Origin: a virus
Length of the DNA: 21,447 bases
Strand: one strand, 5' to 3'
Virus record (IMG/VR): IMGVR_UViG_3300020420_000411
Coordinates: 1-21,447 of that record
Shown here piece after piece: positions 4,994 through 13,579 of this stretch. Every line of letters starts with the position of its first letter. Position 1 is the stretch's first letter. The notes under the pieces are model-generated. The model had not been told where the DNA came from and did not search any database. It was given only the letters and a program-made list of their open reading frames with translations. The translations under genes were made by a program, and so were the position numbers.

Positions 4994-7801
4994 ATGGCAT
5001 CCACACAAATTTCCCCAGGTGTCGTTGTCCTAGAAAGAGATCTGACTAATACCGTAAACGCAACTGTTGATAACATTGCAGCGGTAGTTGGAACCTTTGA
5101 AAAAGGACCAGTAGATGAGGTTAGAGTAATCTCGTCCGAGAGACAACTGGTTGAAGAGTTTGGTAAACCAAACGACAGTAATTACGAGTATTGGTTCTCT
5201 GCTGCACAATTTATGTTGTACGGTGGATCAGTAAAAGTAGTTCGTGCAACAAGCACATCATTAAAGAATAGTATTGATACTACTACTGTAACCGATACAA
5301 CATTCTCAGCAACAGACACTACACTAACAGTTGCAGAGGCAACAGACTTTGACACAGGGGATCTTTTAAAGATCGACTCAGAAATCGTCTCAATCACAGG
5401 AATCTCTGGATTGGACATCGCTGTGTCTCGTGGACAACTTAATACATCTGCGGTATCACACGCTGCATCTTCTCAGATCATGTTGATCGAGGCAGCAGGA
5501 ACTACCACAACTATTAATGAGGGTGGTACCTTCTCTGATAGTGATACAACTCTAACTGTTACTAACGCATCTACATTAGGTGTACAGATCAACAGTTACA
5601 TCAGAATCACTGATGAAATTATGCAAGTTACTGGTATCAGTACCAACGACTTGACTGTGACTCGTGCCCAACTCGGAACTGCTGCATCATCACACACTGA
5701 CGGTGTTACTGTAACACTTCTAACTGTTACTACTAACAAGACAACAATCAATGAGACAACAACAAGTGGTGTTACTCCTCCATTGATTAAGAACTTTGAT
5801 GAGTACGAAGCAACAGTAGAGACTGCTTCTAATAACTGGAAGTGGGCAGGAAAAACACCTGGAACATACGGAAATAGCATTAGAGTCGTAACGACTGACG
5901 CTGGTCCAGACCAAATCCTATACCTTGCAACTCCAACAACAGGTAACCCTGAGCATAAGTTAGAGGCAGGCAAGAAGGTTAACATTTCAGCAACTTCATC
6001 TTATTCACAGATTTATAGTTACGTCCTAGAAATTACCTTAGAACAGGGAGCAACCCTAGTAGGTTCTTTCAACGGTGGTAACTTCTTCACTGCTGTATCA
6101 GGTAACGTAACTGGTAGTGTAGTATCATACGATGCTCCATCTAGAAAGATTGAGATCACAGTTGATACAACATCATCTGACTACCTAGAAGTTGGAGACA
6201 CAATCACAGAACTATCAAATAGTGGCGGATCACCTGGTTCTGCAACTGGCGATAGCGGTAAGATTGCTGCAATTAACAGAAGATTATCTGTTGTAATGGA
6301 CAAGGGAGCAACAAACTTCGTTGCTAACCAAGTCATTAAAGAAGGTTCAACATACGCTGCTGACGGTGTAACAACAGCAGGACGCGACGTAAACATTGTT
6401 TCTATCGCATCTGAGTACGCAACTCGTGTATATGGTAAGAACGCTAAGTGGTCATCTATCGCAGACAGACCTGGCACTTCCGCATACGCAGCAGACAAGA
6501 ACGGATTCCGTGACCTAATGCACATCCTTGTATTAGATGGAGACGGAGGAATCACTGGTACACCAGGAACAGTTCTTGAAAAGTTCCTCAATGTGTCTAA
6601 GGCATCTGATGCTAAGTCACCACAAGGAACAAACATCTACTATAAAGATGTAATTAAGACTTCCTCACAGTACATCTGGTGGGGTTCACACGAACTAACA
6701 CTTGTACAGGATCTTGATAGCACCGCTACTGGTGATATCGGAACAACTGCTGCAAACAGACAGTTCGACATCTTTAAGAACACATCTGCTATCTCTGACA
6801 TTGATGATCCAACAGGAACAACTGCTGGTGCAGTACCAGTTATGTTCACTAAGGGAACATCAACTATCAAATACTCCTTGAAAGGTGGAGTTGATGGTTA
6901 CTCAGCAGAAAGAGACAAGTTGTTTGACGCATACGACTTATTCACAGACCCTGAGACAGAAGAAATAGACTACATCATAGGTGGTCCAGGCATGAGCAAT
7001 GAGGCAGACTCACTTGCTAAGGCACAAAAGTTGATTGACGTTGCAAACATCCGTAAGGACTGCATCGCATTCATCTCACCTCCTAAGTATTCTGTTATCG
7101 GTGTACCTAACACAAACACAATCGTAGAAAATACAATCGAGTTCTTCGATCAATTATCTTCTACATCATACGCAGTGTTTGACAACAACTACAAGTACAT
7201 GTATGACAAGTATAACGACAAGTATCGTTATCTTCCATGTAACGCTGACGTTGCTGGTCTAACACTAAGCACTGCACTTAACGCAGAACCATGGTTCTCC
7301 CCTGCTGGATTCAACAGAGGACAACTATTAAACGCAGTTAAGTTAGCATACTCACCATTAAAAGATCATAGAGATCGTTTATATGGTTCAAGAATCAACC
7401 CTATTGTATCATTCCCTGGTGAAGGAAATATACTTTACGGAGATAAGACTGCACTAGCAGGAGCATCAGCATTTGACAGAATCAATGTTAGACGCTTATT
7501 CCTAGTAATTGAGAGAGCAATCTCTGTATCTGCTAAGAATCAACTCTTTGAAATCAACGATGAGTTTACTCGTAAGAGTTTCAAAAACTTAGTTGATCCA
7601 TACCTAAGAGGAGTTCAATCTGCTCGTGGTATTATTGACTACTTAGTTGTATGTGACTCGACAAACAACCCTCCCGAAGCACAGGACCGTGGTGAGTTCT
7701 TTGCTGAAATCTTTGTTAAACCAACAAGGTCGATTAACTTCATCACACTTACATTTACTGCAACCAGAACAGGGGCAACCTTTGCTGAGGTAACACAGTA
7801 A
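4994..7801 (+). CDS. gp18: tail sheath protein (T4 gp18-like)
   Basis: This is the contractile sheath subunit that surrounds the gp19 tube and drives it through the host envelope. The N-terminus (STQISPGVVVLERDL) and C-terminus (YLRGVQSARGIIDYLVVCD..., NPPE, FVKPTRSINFITLTF) are typical of phage sheath proteins. At 935 residues it is much longer than T4 gp18 (659). The extra length lies in the N-terminal half, where a tandem pair of beta-rich repeats (residues 102-165 and 178-243) and another Ser/Thr/Gly-rich region (about 310-470) are inserted. In T4, sheath domains at such positions lie on the outer surface, so these are probably surface decorations. GAGGAG nine bases upstream supports ATG 4994. 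Late promoter at 4943-4950. gp19 follows after 34 bases without its own visible late promoter. Confidence 0.95.
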   Translation: MASTQISPGVVVLERDLTNTVNATVDNIAAVVGTFEKGPVDEVRVISSERQLVEEFGKPNDSNYEYWFSAAQFMLYGGSVKVVRATSTSLKNSIDTTTVTDTTFSATDTTLTVAEATDFDTGDLLKIDSEIVSITGISGLDIAVSRGQLNTSAVSHAASSQIMLIEAAGTTTTINEGGTFSDSDTTLTVTNASTLGVQINSYIRITDEIMQVTGISTNDLTVTRAQLGTAASSHTDGVTVTLLTVTTNKTTINETTTSGVTPPLIKNFDEYEATVETASNNWKWAGKTPGTYGNSIRVVTTDAGPDQILYLATPTTGNPEHKLEAGKKVNISATSSYSQIYSYVLEITLEQGATLVGSFNGGNFFTAVSGNVTGSVVSYDAPSRKIEITVDTTSSDYLEVGDTITELSNSGGSPGSATGDSGKIAAINRRLSVVMDKGATNFVANQVIKEGSTYAADGVTTAGRDVNIVSIASEYATRVYGKNAKWSSIADRPGTSAYAADKNGFRDLMHILVLDGDGGITGTPGTVLEKFLNVSKASDAKSPQGTNIYYKDVIKTSSQYIWWGSHELTLVQDLDSTATGDIGTTAANRQFDIFKNTSAISDIDDPTGTTAGAVPVMFTKGTSTIKYSLKGGVDGYSAERDKLFDAYDLFTDPETEEIDYIIGGPGMSNEADSLAKAQKLIDVANIRKDCIAFISPPKYSVIGVPNTNTIVENTIEFFDQLSSTSYAVFDNNYKYMYDKYNDKYRYLPCNADVAGLTLSTALNAEPWFSPAGFNRGQLLNAVKLAYSPLKDHRDRLYGSRINPIVSFPGEGNILYGDKTALAGASAFDRINVRRLFLVIERAISVSAKNQLFEINDEFTRKSFKNLVDPYLRGVQSARGIIDYLVVCDSTNNPPEAQDRGEFFAEIFVKPTRSINFITLTFTATRTGATFAEVTQ
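5297..5722 (+). repeat. tandem duplicated ~65-residue repeat within the sheath gene
   Basis: Two copies align at protein level: residues 102-165 and 178-243. Both contain the pattern TFS..DTTLTV..A, then an EI..(I/V)TGIS..D..V(S/T)R.QL, then T-A-(V/S)-SH. This pattern (a loop ending RGQLGT-like, followed by SH) is common in beta-rich phage surface modules. The DNA copies have diverged, so the duplication is not recent. Confidence 0.8.
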
Positions 7802-7835
7802 TTATTATTCACCACAAAAACAATAGGTAAAACTA

Positions 7836-8435
7836 ATGGCATTAGAAGTAACAAAGGACATTATCTCATTCCGTAACTCGGTAAGAGAAGTTGCCCGCCC
7901 TAATCAATTCCAAGTTGAACTAGATTTTCCAACTGGATTAGCACCCGCTTCTCCATCTAAACTAGCAGAATTTGGAACCTTCCTAGTTAAAGGAGCAAAC
8001 TTACCAGCATCTACTGTTGGTACAGTTGAAGTTCCATACAGAGGAAGAGTCTTAAAGATTGCAGGGGACAGAACATTTGAACCATGGACTGTTACTGTTA
8101 TCAACGACGAAGGATTCAAGTTAAGAAACGCTTTTGAAGAATGGTCTGATAAGATCAGTGAACTTGCGGAGAACAGATCTACTTTCGCAAATGCAACACT
8201 GTATCAAACAAGTGCTGTTGTAAGACAGTTGTCAAGAAAAGGTGGAGACATCAAATCATACAAATTTGAAGGAATCTATCCTGTAAATATCTCTGCTATT
8301 GACTTAGCATGGGATAGTAATGACACTGCTGAGGAATACACAGTTGAGTTTGCAGTCCAATACTGGGCACCATACGGTGACAAGAAAGACGTTTACAACT
8401 CAATAACAGTTTCAACTGCTGGAAGGGGTGCTTAG
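7836..8435 (+). CDS. gp19: tail tube protein (T4 gp19-like)
   Basis: This is the subunit of the inner tail tube through which DNA passes into the host. The 199-residue protein has the tube-family pattern FQVELDFP near residues 25-32, FLVKGANLP (49-57), EVPYRGR (65-71), TFEPWTVTVINDEG (80-93) and a C-terminal YTVEFAVQYW strand. It is somewhat longer than T4 gp19 (163 residues). It lies 34 bases after gp18 with AGGTAA upstream, in the usual 18-19-20 order, so it is probably transcribed with gp18. A second, divergent tube-fold protein is encoded at 13953-14504. Confidence 0.95.
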   Translation: MALEVTKDIISFRNSVREVARPNQFQVELDFPTGLAPASPSKLAEFGTFLVKGANLPASTVGTVEVPYRGRVLKIAGDRTFEPWTVTVINDEGFKLRNAFEEWSDKISELAENRSTFANATLYQTSAVVRQLSRKGGDIKSYKFEGIYPVNISAIDLAWDSNDTAEEYTVEFAVQYWAPYGDKKDVYNSITVSTAGRGA

Positions 8436-8442
8436 AAACCTG

Positions 8443-8450
8443 TCTAAATA
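8443..8450 (+). promoter_or_regulatory. late promoter TCTAAATA for gp20
   Basis: The TCTAAATA octamer lies in the short gp19-gp20 gap, 30 bases before the gp20 ATG, and is identical to the octamers before gp18 and the gp67-like gene. Confidence 0.65.
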
Positions 8451-8480
8451 GTAATGAAGTAATTATAGTAAGATCCGATA

Positions 8481-10088
8481 ATGTCAAATTTATTTGGTTA
8501 TTCTCTTGATCGCAAGAAGAAGGGGCAAGCAACTACCCCTTCTTTCGTGCGTAAAGAATCTGATGACGCAGCGCAACCGATAGTAGCGGGTGGGTATTTC
8601 GGACAGTATGTTGAAATGGGCGACGCTGCTAATAAGGCAAGCGAAGCAGATTTAATTGGTCGTTATAGAGAAATGTCTCTACACCCAGAGGCAGATGCAG
8701 CGATCAATGATGTTGTTAATGAAGCGATAGCAGGAGACTTGAACGATCATCCAGTAGATATTGATCTTCAAAACCTCCGTGGATCGTCAAACTTAAAGAC
8801 AAGAATCAAGGAAGAGTTTGATAACGTCCTTGTTCTTTTAGATTTCGATAGAAAAGCATACGATATATTCAGACGTTGGTACATAGATGGTAGATTATTC
8901 TATCATAAGATGATCGATACTAAGAATCCTAAGAATGGTATTACGGAACTTAGATACATTGATCCTAGAAAAATTAAGAAAGTTGTAGAGTTTGATAAAC
9001 CAAAAGATAGATTACAACCCATAGATCCACAGACCGCTTCTATTGTTCCGCGTTCTGTTGAGTATTACATATACTCACCCAAAGGTCTGAAAGGATATGA
9101 GAACAATGGAATTAAGATTGCACCTGATGCAATAACGTATTGTCACTCAGGTCAGTTAGATATGCAGAGAAACTATGTTCTCTCACATCTACATAAAGCA
9201 ATCAAGGCACTCAATCAACTTAGGATGATTGAGGATAGTTTGGTTATATATAGATTGTCTCGCGCTCCCGAGCGTAGGATATTCTATATTGACGTGGGTA
9301 ATTTACCTAAGCAAAAAGCAGAACAATACCTCCGTGAGGTGATGTCCCGCTATCGTAACAAACTTGTTTACAACGCTGATACAGGAGAAATAAGAGATGA
9401 CAAGAAATTCATGTCAATGCTCGAAGACTTCTGGTTACCACGAAGAGAAGGGGGAAGAGGCACGGAAATCTCTACTCTCCCAGGTGGACAGAATCTTGGA
9501 GAACTTGAAGACGTCAAGTACTTCCAAAAGAAACTCTACCGATCACTCAACGTACCCGAGTCACGCTTAGAATCTGATAACTCATTCAACATTGGTAGAT
9601 CTGCTGAGATCACTCGTGATGAAGTGAAGTTTCAGAAGTTTGTCACCAGACTTCGTAAGAAGTTCAGTGATTTATTTAATGATCTCCTTAAAACTCAATG
9701 CGTTCTTAAAGGTGTTTGCACCTTAGAAGAGTGGGATGAGATTAAGGAACACGTTCAGTACAACTTTATTGCGGATAACTACTTCTCTGAAATGAAAGAG
9801 AAGGAAGTTATGAATGAACGTCTCGCTATGTTGCAACAAATGGATCCTTATGCGGGGAAATATTTCTCTGTTGAGTACCTAAGACGCAACATTTTACGTC
9901 AGACTGACAACGAAATGAAGGAACTGGATGAACAAATGGCAGCAGAAATTGCCGATGGGTTAGTTGTTTCTCCTGTTGAGATGCAACAAATGGAAAAAGC
10001 GCAGATGGAAATGTCTATGCAACCACCAGAACCGCCTCCCGAGGAACCCAGTTTGTCTGATAAGGACTATAAAAAGGGAGAAATCTAA
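8481..10088 (+). CDS. gp20: portal protein (T4 gp20-like)
   Basis: This 535-residue protein (T4 gp20 has 524) forms the dodecameric ring at one head vertex. It starts prohead assembly, docks the terminase and connects the neck. Recognisable stretches are the N-terminal EADLIGRYREMSLHPEADAAI with NDVVNEAI, the central YIDPRKIKKV, the IYRLSRAPERRIFYIDVGNLPK segment and SRLESDNSFNIGRSAEITRDEVKF. The C-terminus is Met/Gln/Glu/Pro-rich (MQQMEKAQMEMSMQPPEPPPEEP) and probably flexible. The Shine-Dalgarno is weak. It sits between gp19 and the prohead core genes as in T4. Its stop codon lies inside the next late promoter. Confidence 0.96.
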   Translation: MSNLFGYSLDRKKKGQATTPSFVRKESDDAAQPIVAGGYFGQYVEMGDAANKASEADLIGRYREMSLHPEADAAINDVVNEAIAGDLNDHPVDIDLQNLRGSSNLKTRIKEEFDNVLVLLDFDRKAYDIFRRWYIDGRLFYHKMIDTKNPKNGITELRYIDPRKIKKVVEFDKPKDRLQPIDPQTASIVPRSVEYYIYSPKGLKGYENNGIKIAPDAITYCHSGQLDMQRNYVLSHLHKAIKALNQLRMIEDSLVIYRLSRAPERRIFYIDVGNLPKQKAEQYLREVMSRYRNKLVYNADTGEIRDDKKFMSMLEDFWLPRREGGRGTEISTLPGGQNLGELEDVKYFQKKLYRSLNVPESRLESDNSFNIGRSAEITRDEVKFQKFVTRLRKKFSDLFNDLLKTQCVLKGVCTLEEWDEIKEHVQYNFIADNYFSEMKEKEVMNERLAMLQQMDPYAGKYFSVEYLRRNILRQTDNEMKELDEQMAAEIADGLVVSPVEMQQMEKAQMEMSMQPPEPPPEEPSLSDKDYKKGEI

Positions 10089-10091
10089 ATA
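10084..10091 (+). promoter_or_regulatory. late promoter TCTAAATA for gp67-gp21
   Basis: TCTAAATA overlaps the gp20 stop codon (TAA 10086-10088) and ends 21 bases before the ATG at 10113. It is the third exact copy of this octamer in the structural module. Confidence 0.6.
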
Positions 10092-10112
10092 GTATACATA
10101 CACACATAAATT

Positions 10113-10361
10113 ATGCCTTCTCAATCTGCTAATGACATCGTGAATGCACTATTTGCTGGACAGAAAGATCTTTCTGACTATGTAGATACGCAAATGAAAT
10201 CTCTTGCCATGGACTCTATCGAGGATATGAAAAAAGAGGTTGGGAAAACAATGTTTGCTCCACAAGAAGATGGACCAGAATCCACTGAGCAACCTGTTGA
10301 TGCAATTCCACCTGATCAAACCGAGGAACCCAAAGATGAAACTGATAACGGAACAAATTGA
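10113..10361 (+). CDS. gp67: prohead core protein (gp67-like)
   Basis: This 82-residue protein lies between the portal and prohead protease genes, where T4 encodes gp67 and gp68. The N-terminal half is helical (SANDIVNALFAGQKDLSDYVDTQMKSLAMDS split by short turns). The C-terminal half is acidic, Pro/Glu/Asp-rich and probably disordered, as in T4 gp67 (80 residues). Core proteins of this kind help shape the prohead and are degraded by gp21. Assignment rests on position, size and composition more than on sequence identity. There is no obvious Shine-Dalgarno. Its last 26 bases overlap gp21. Confidence 0.65.
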   Translation: MPSQSANDIVNALFAGQKDLSDYVDTQMKSLAMDSIEDMKKEVGKTMFAPQEDGPESTEQPVDAIPPDQTEEPKDETDNGTN

Positions 10362-10983
10362 TGATGCCCAAGTTGTAATAACTGAGGGTAAGAATGGTAA
10401 GAAACAAACCTTTATAGAGGGTGTTTTCTTGCAAGGTGAAATCACAAACCGTAACGGTAGACGTTATCCAATACAAACTCTTGCAAGAGAGGCAGCGACA
10501 TACAACGATAAGTTTGTAAAAACTGGTCGTGCGCTAGGTGAATTGGGTCATCCCGAAGGTCCAACCATCAATTTAGATCGTGCGTCACATATAATTACTT
10601 CACTAAAACAAGAAGGTAATAACTTTGTAGGTAAAGCACGTTTATTAGAGACCCCAATGGGTAAGATTGCTAAACAACTTCTTGATGAAGGTGTTAAATT
10701 AGGAGTCTCATCACGCGGACTAGGGTCTATCAAAGAAGAAAATGGTATCAAAGTTGTAGGTGAGGACTTCGTTCTTGCTACTGCTGCTGATATCGTTGCT
10801 GATCCGTCAGCACCTGATGCTTTTGTTAATGGCATCATGGAAGGTAAAGATTGGGTACTTGCTGGTGGCGCAATAGCTGAGCAAGATATTGACTCAATTA
10901 AGAAGAGAATTAACAATGCTGCGCTATCGCAGATTGAAGAAAGGAAGATTTCCGCATTTAATTCATTCTTAAATTCTTTATAA
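10336..10983 (+). CDS. gp21: prohead core protease (T4 gp21-like)
   Basis: This serine-type protease matures the prohead by cutting the scaffold (gp22), the core proteins and the N-terminus of gp23 before packaging. ATG 10336 gives 215 residues, close to T4 gp21 (212). It has GAGGAA seven bases upstream, so this start is preferred over earlier in-frame codons that lie wholly inside the gp67-like gene. Family motifs are NRNGRRYP (38-45), GELGHPEGP (68-76), the following SHIITSL (84-90), and GVSSRGLG (123-130). The last holds the likely nucleophilic serine, and a His of the GHP or SHI motif is the probable partner. The exact triad is not proven here. Confidence 0.93.
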   Translation: MKLITEQIDDAQVVITEGKNGKKQTFIEGVFLQGEITNRNGRRYPIQTLAREAATYNDKFVKTGRALGELGHPEGPTINLDRASHIITSLKQEGNNFVGKARLLETPMGKIAKQLLDEGVKLGVSSRGLGSIKEENGIKVVGEDFVLATAADIVADPSAPDAFVNGIMEGKDWVLAGGAIAEQDIDSIKKRINNAALSQIEERKISAFNSFLNSL

Positions 10984-10984
10984 C

Positions 10985-10992
10985 TATAAATA
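10985..10992 (+). promoter_or_regulatory. late promoter TATAAATA for gp22
   Basis: An exact T4 late promoter octamer lies directly after the gp21 stop (TAA 10981-10983) and 41 bases before the gp22 ATG. Confidence 0.7.
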
Positions 10993-11033
10993 ATAATTAG
11001 CAACTCAACAATAACTTAGGACACGGAGTAACA

Positions 11034-12071
11034 ATGTCTGACAAACTTGAAAAAACTGTAACTGAATCTAGTGTTACTGCTAACGCTAAACCTGGCGATC
11101 CAATGCCTAAGTCAGAAGCAGGAACACCTGGACAACCTGGATATCAGGATCTAGGAGGACCAACACCATCTAACTCAAAACCAGATGATGAGTCTAATAA
11201 GTATAAGACTGGTGGCGGACCAACTGCAACACCCCCTCAAACAAAACCATCTGATGCTTCTGCACAGAAGGCAGAGTTTAGTACAAAGGGTGATGTACAT
11301 GCTTCACACAAACCAGAAGGTGAGGAGATAACAGAGGAAGAGAAGGAAGAAACTATACAAGTTGACCTATCTGCTGATGTTGCTGCACTAACTGAGGGTG
11401 AAGATCTAAGCGAAGAGTTCAAAGCGAAAGCAGCGACAATCTTTGAAGCAGCAGTGATCTCACGCTTAAACGAAGAACTAGGACGCATGCATGATGACTA
11501 TGCAAAAGTCTTAGAAGAAGAAATTGAGTCTGTTAAGAACGAATTGGCAGAGAAGGTAGATGAGTACCTGTCATTCGCAACTAACAAATGGGCAAAAGAC
11601 AACGCTCTTGCTATTGAGCACGGTATCAAAACCGAAATGGCAGAGTCAGTCCTTGCAGGACTCAAACAGGTTTTCTCCGAGAACTTCATAGATGTTCCCG
11701 AAGAGAAAGTTGATCTAGTTGACGAAATGACTGGACAACTCGATACAATGGAGAAGAAACTCAATTCACAAATCGAAGAAAACGTCTCTCTAACTAATGA
11801 GATAGGCGGATATATCAAGAATGGGATAGTGAACGAATTGTCTGACGGTCTTAGCGTTTCTCAGAAAGAGAAGTTTGCTAGTCTAACAGATGCAGTTGAG
11901 TTTGAAAATGAAGAATCCTTCCGCGAGAAGGTCAAGACAATACGCGAATCATACTTCAATAATGGCAAACCCGAAGCGACAACAGTCACTGAGGACGTCG
12001 AAGTTGATGCACCTTCTGTTGAAGGAACAATGGGCGCATATGTCAATGCACTTTCCCGCTGGGCAAAGTGA
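11034..12071 (+). CDS. gp22: prohead scaffolding core protein (T4 gp22-like)
   Basis: This 345-residue protein forms the internal scaffold around which gp23 assembles. It is later degraded by gp21. The first 100 or so residues are low-complexity, Pro/Gly/Thr/Lys-rich and probably disordered, a feature I associate with cyanophage gp22. The rest is acidic and helical, with coiled-coil-like stretches (YAKVLEEEIESVKNELAEKV and MEKKLNSQIEENVSLTNEI). The C-terminal MGAYVNALSRWAK is the type of tail expected to contact the shell. T4 gp22 has 269 residues, so the difference is mostly the N-terminal region. GGAG six bases before the ATG supports the start. The order 21-22-23 is as in T4. Confidence 0.9.
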   Translation: MSDKLEKTVTESSVTANAKPGDPMPKSEAGTPGQPGYQDLGGPTPSNSKPDDESNKYKTGGGPTATPPQTKPSDASAQKAEFSTKGDVHASHKPEGEEITEEEKEETIQVDLSADVAALTEGEDLSEEFKAKAATIFEAAVISRLNEELGRMHDDYAKVLEEEIESVKNELAEKVDEYLSFATNKWAKDNALAIEHGIKTEMAESVLAGLKQVFSENFIDVPEEKVDLVDEMTGQLDTMEKKLNSQIEENVSLTNEIGGYIKNGIVNELSDGLSVSQKEKFASLTDAVEFENEESFREKVKTIRESYFNNGKPEATTVTEDVEVDAPSVEGTMGAYVNALSRWAK

Positions 12072-12116
12072 TTATAGTAAACACTAATCCAAAATTTATC
12101 CTTTAAATTAAGACAA

Positions 12117-13463
12117 ATGTTCAACTCAGAACACTTGCAGGAAAAGTGGGCACCTATTCTAGAACATTCCGAGTTAGATAACATCTCAGATAAGTATAGA
12201 AAGGCAGTCACATCAATCTTGCTAGAAAACCAAGAATCATTCCTCAAAGAAGAGGCAGGCATTCTTAACGAAGCTGCTCCTACAATGAGTGCTGGTACTG
12301 CTGGTTTCAGTGGTAGTTCAACTGCTACTGGACCTGTTGCTGGTTTCGACCCTGTGTTGATTTCATTAATAAGAAGATCAATGCCTAAGTTAATCGCTTA
12401 TGACATTGCTGGTGTACAACCTATGACTGGTCCTACTGGTCTAATCTTCGCAATGAGATCACGCTACGGTACAAACAGAACCGCAGGCAGCGAAGCATTC
12501 TTTAACGAAGCAGACGCAGAATTCTCAGCAGAGAACGCTGCATCAGATCTAGGACAATCAGCACAGTCTGGATCTAACCCAGGTCTACTCAATGATAGTG
12601 GTACATATACTACTAACACTGGTATGACAACAGCACAGTCAGAAGCATTAGGTGATGCATCTGGTAACCAGTTCGCTGAAATGAACTTCTCAATCGAGAA
12701 AGTCACAGTGACTGCGAAATCTCGTGCGCTAAAAGCAGAGTACAGTTTAGAACTTGCTCAGGACTTGAAAGCAGTCCACGGACTAGACGCTGAGTCAGAA
12801 TTAGCAAACATCCTCTCAACTGAGGTTCTTGCTGAAATCAACAGAGAAGTTGTTAGAACAGTATACAAGGTTGCAAGACCTGGTGCTCAGAACAACACTG
12901 CTACTGCTGGTATATTTGACCTAGACGTTGACTCCAATGGTAGATGGTCAGTTGAGAAGTTCAAGGGACTTCTATTCCAGATCGAAAGAGACATGAACGC
13001 AATCGGGCATGAAACTCGTCGTGGAAAAGGGAACATTCTAATATGTTCTGCTGACGTTGCATCTGCACTTTCAATGGCTGGTGTGTTAGACTACACTCCT
13101 GCTCTTGCTGGAAACTCTAACCTACTTCCTGACGACAATAGTTCCACACTTGCTGGTACATTGAACGGAAGAATCAAGGTTTACGTTGATCCTTATTCTG
13201 CAAACGTATCTGATAGACATTTCTATGTTGCTGGATACAAAGGTAGTTCTGCATACGATGCTGGATTATTCTACTGTCCATATGTACCTCTACAAATGGT
13301 CAGAGCAGTAGGTCAGGATACATTCCAACCAAAAATCGGATTTAAGACTCGTTACGGTATGGTTGCTAACCCATTTGCGGAAGGCACTGACCAAGGCGGT
13401 GGAGATCTTGATCCTAACAAGAACAGATATTACAGAAGAGTCCTAGTTGACAACCTAATGTAA
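12117..13463 (+). CDS. gp23: major capsid protein (T4 gp23-like)
   Basis: This HK97-fold shell protein has 448 residues, normal for cyanophages and shorter than T4 gp23 (521). Recognisable stretches are DPVLISLIRRSMPKLIAYDI, GVQPMTGPTGLIFAMRSRY, VEKFKGLLFQIERD, and a C-terminal GFKTRYGMVANPFAEG. The helical first 52 residues look like a removable propeptide; ILNE (49-52) fits the (I/L)xE site cut by gp21, giving a mature start at A53, which is inferred. The leader 12072-12116 lacks a strong Shine-Dalgarno and an exact late octamer, although CTTTAAATTA at 12101 is a degenerate match. It may rely on the gp22 promoter. Two hairpins follow the stop. Confidence 0.96.
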   Translation: MFNSEHLQEKWAPILEHSELDNISDKYRKAVTSILLENQESFLKEEAGILNEAAPTMSAGTAGFSGSSTATGPVAGFDPVLISLIRRSMPKLIAYDIAGVQPMTGPTGLIFAMRSRYGTNRTAGSEAFFNEADAEFSAENAASDLGQSAQSGSNPGLLNDSGTYTTNTGMTTAQSEALGDASGNQFAEMNFSIEKVTVTAKSRALKAEYSLELAQDLKAVHGLDAESELANILSTEVLAEINREVVRTVYKVARPGAQNNTATAGIFDLDVDSNGRWSVEKFKGLLFQIERDMNAIGHETRRGKGNILICSADVASALSMAGVLDYTPALAGNSNLLPDDNSSTLAGTLNGRIKVYVDPYSANVSDRHFYVAGYKGSSAYDAGLFYCPYVPLQMVRAVGQDTFQPKIGFKTRYGMVANPFAEGTDQGGGDLDPNKNRYYRRVLVDNLM

Positions 13464-13469
13464 ATCTTA

Positions 13470-13489
13470 TATGTGAGTCCACTCACATA
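13470..13489 (+). repeat. 20-base inverted repeat directly after gp23
   Basis: TATGTGAGT and ACTCACATA form a perfect 9-base stem around CC, six bases after the gp23 stop and ten bases before the terminator stem. There is no T-run directly after it. It could protect the 3' end of the gp23 message, act as a processing site, or bind a protein as DNA. Confidence 0.65.
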
Positions 13490-13498
13490 ACCAATCCC

Positions 13499-13522
13499 AA
13501 GGACCCTTCGGGGTCCTTTTTT
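13499..13522 (+). terminator. intrinsic terminator after gp23
   Basis: AAGGACCC and GGGTCCTT pair as an 8-base stem closed by a stable TTCG tetraloop (13507-13510). Ts at 13517-13522 follow. This is the clearest terminator in the window and closes the gp18-gp23 structural module. Confidence 0.9.
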
Positions 13523-13524
13523 AT

Positions 13525-13542
13525 TATAAATTAGTGTATAAT
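13525..13542 (+). promoter_or_regulatory. promoter region: late-like TATAAATT and exact TATAAT
   Basis: Two elements lie between the gp23 terminator and the next gene. TATAAATT (13525-13532) differs from the late octamer at one base. TATAAT (13537-13542) is an exact sigma70 -10, with only a poor T-rich -35. From TATAAT, transcription would begin near 13549, leaving a leader of about 30 bases with AAGGAG before ATG 13580. Confidence 0.45.
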
Positions 13543-13579
13543 AGGCATTATGAGAACCACACCTAAAAGGAGATTCTAC

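Noticed and set aside
5182-6870. Long open frames on the minus strand under gp18
   Set aside because: They are composed of Val/Ser-rich antisense translation of a Thr/Asp-rich gene, have no ribosome sites and lie opposite a certain gene.
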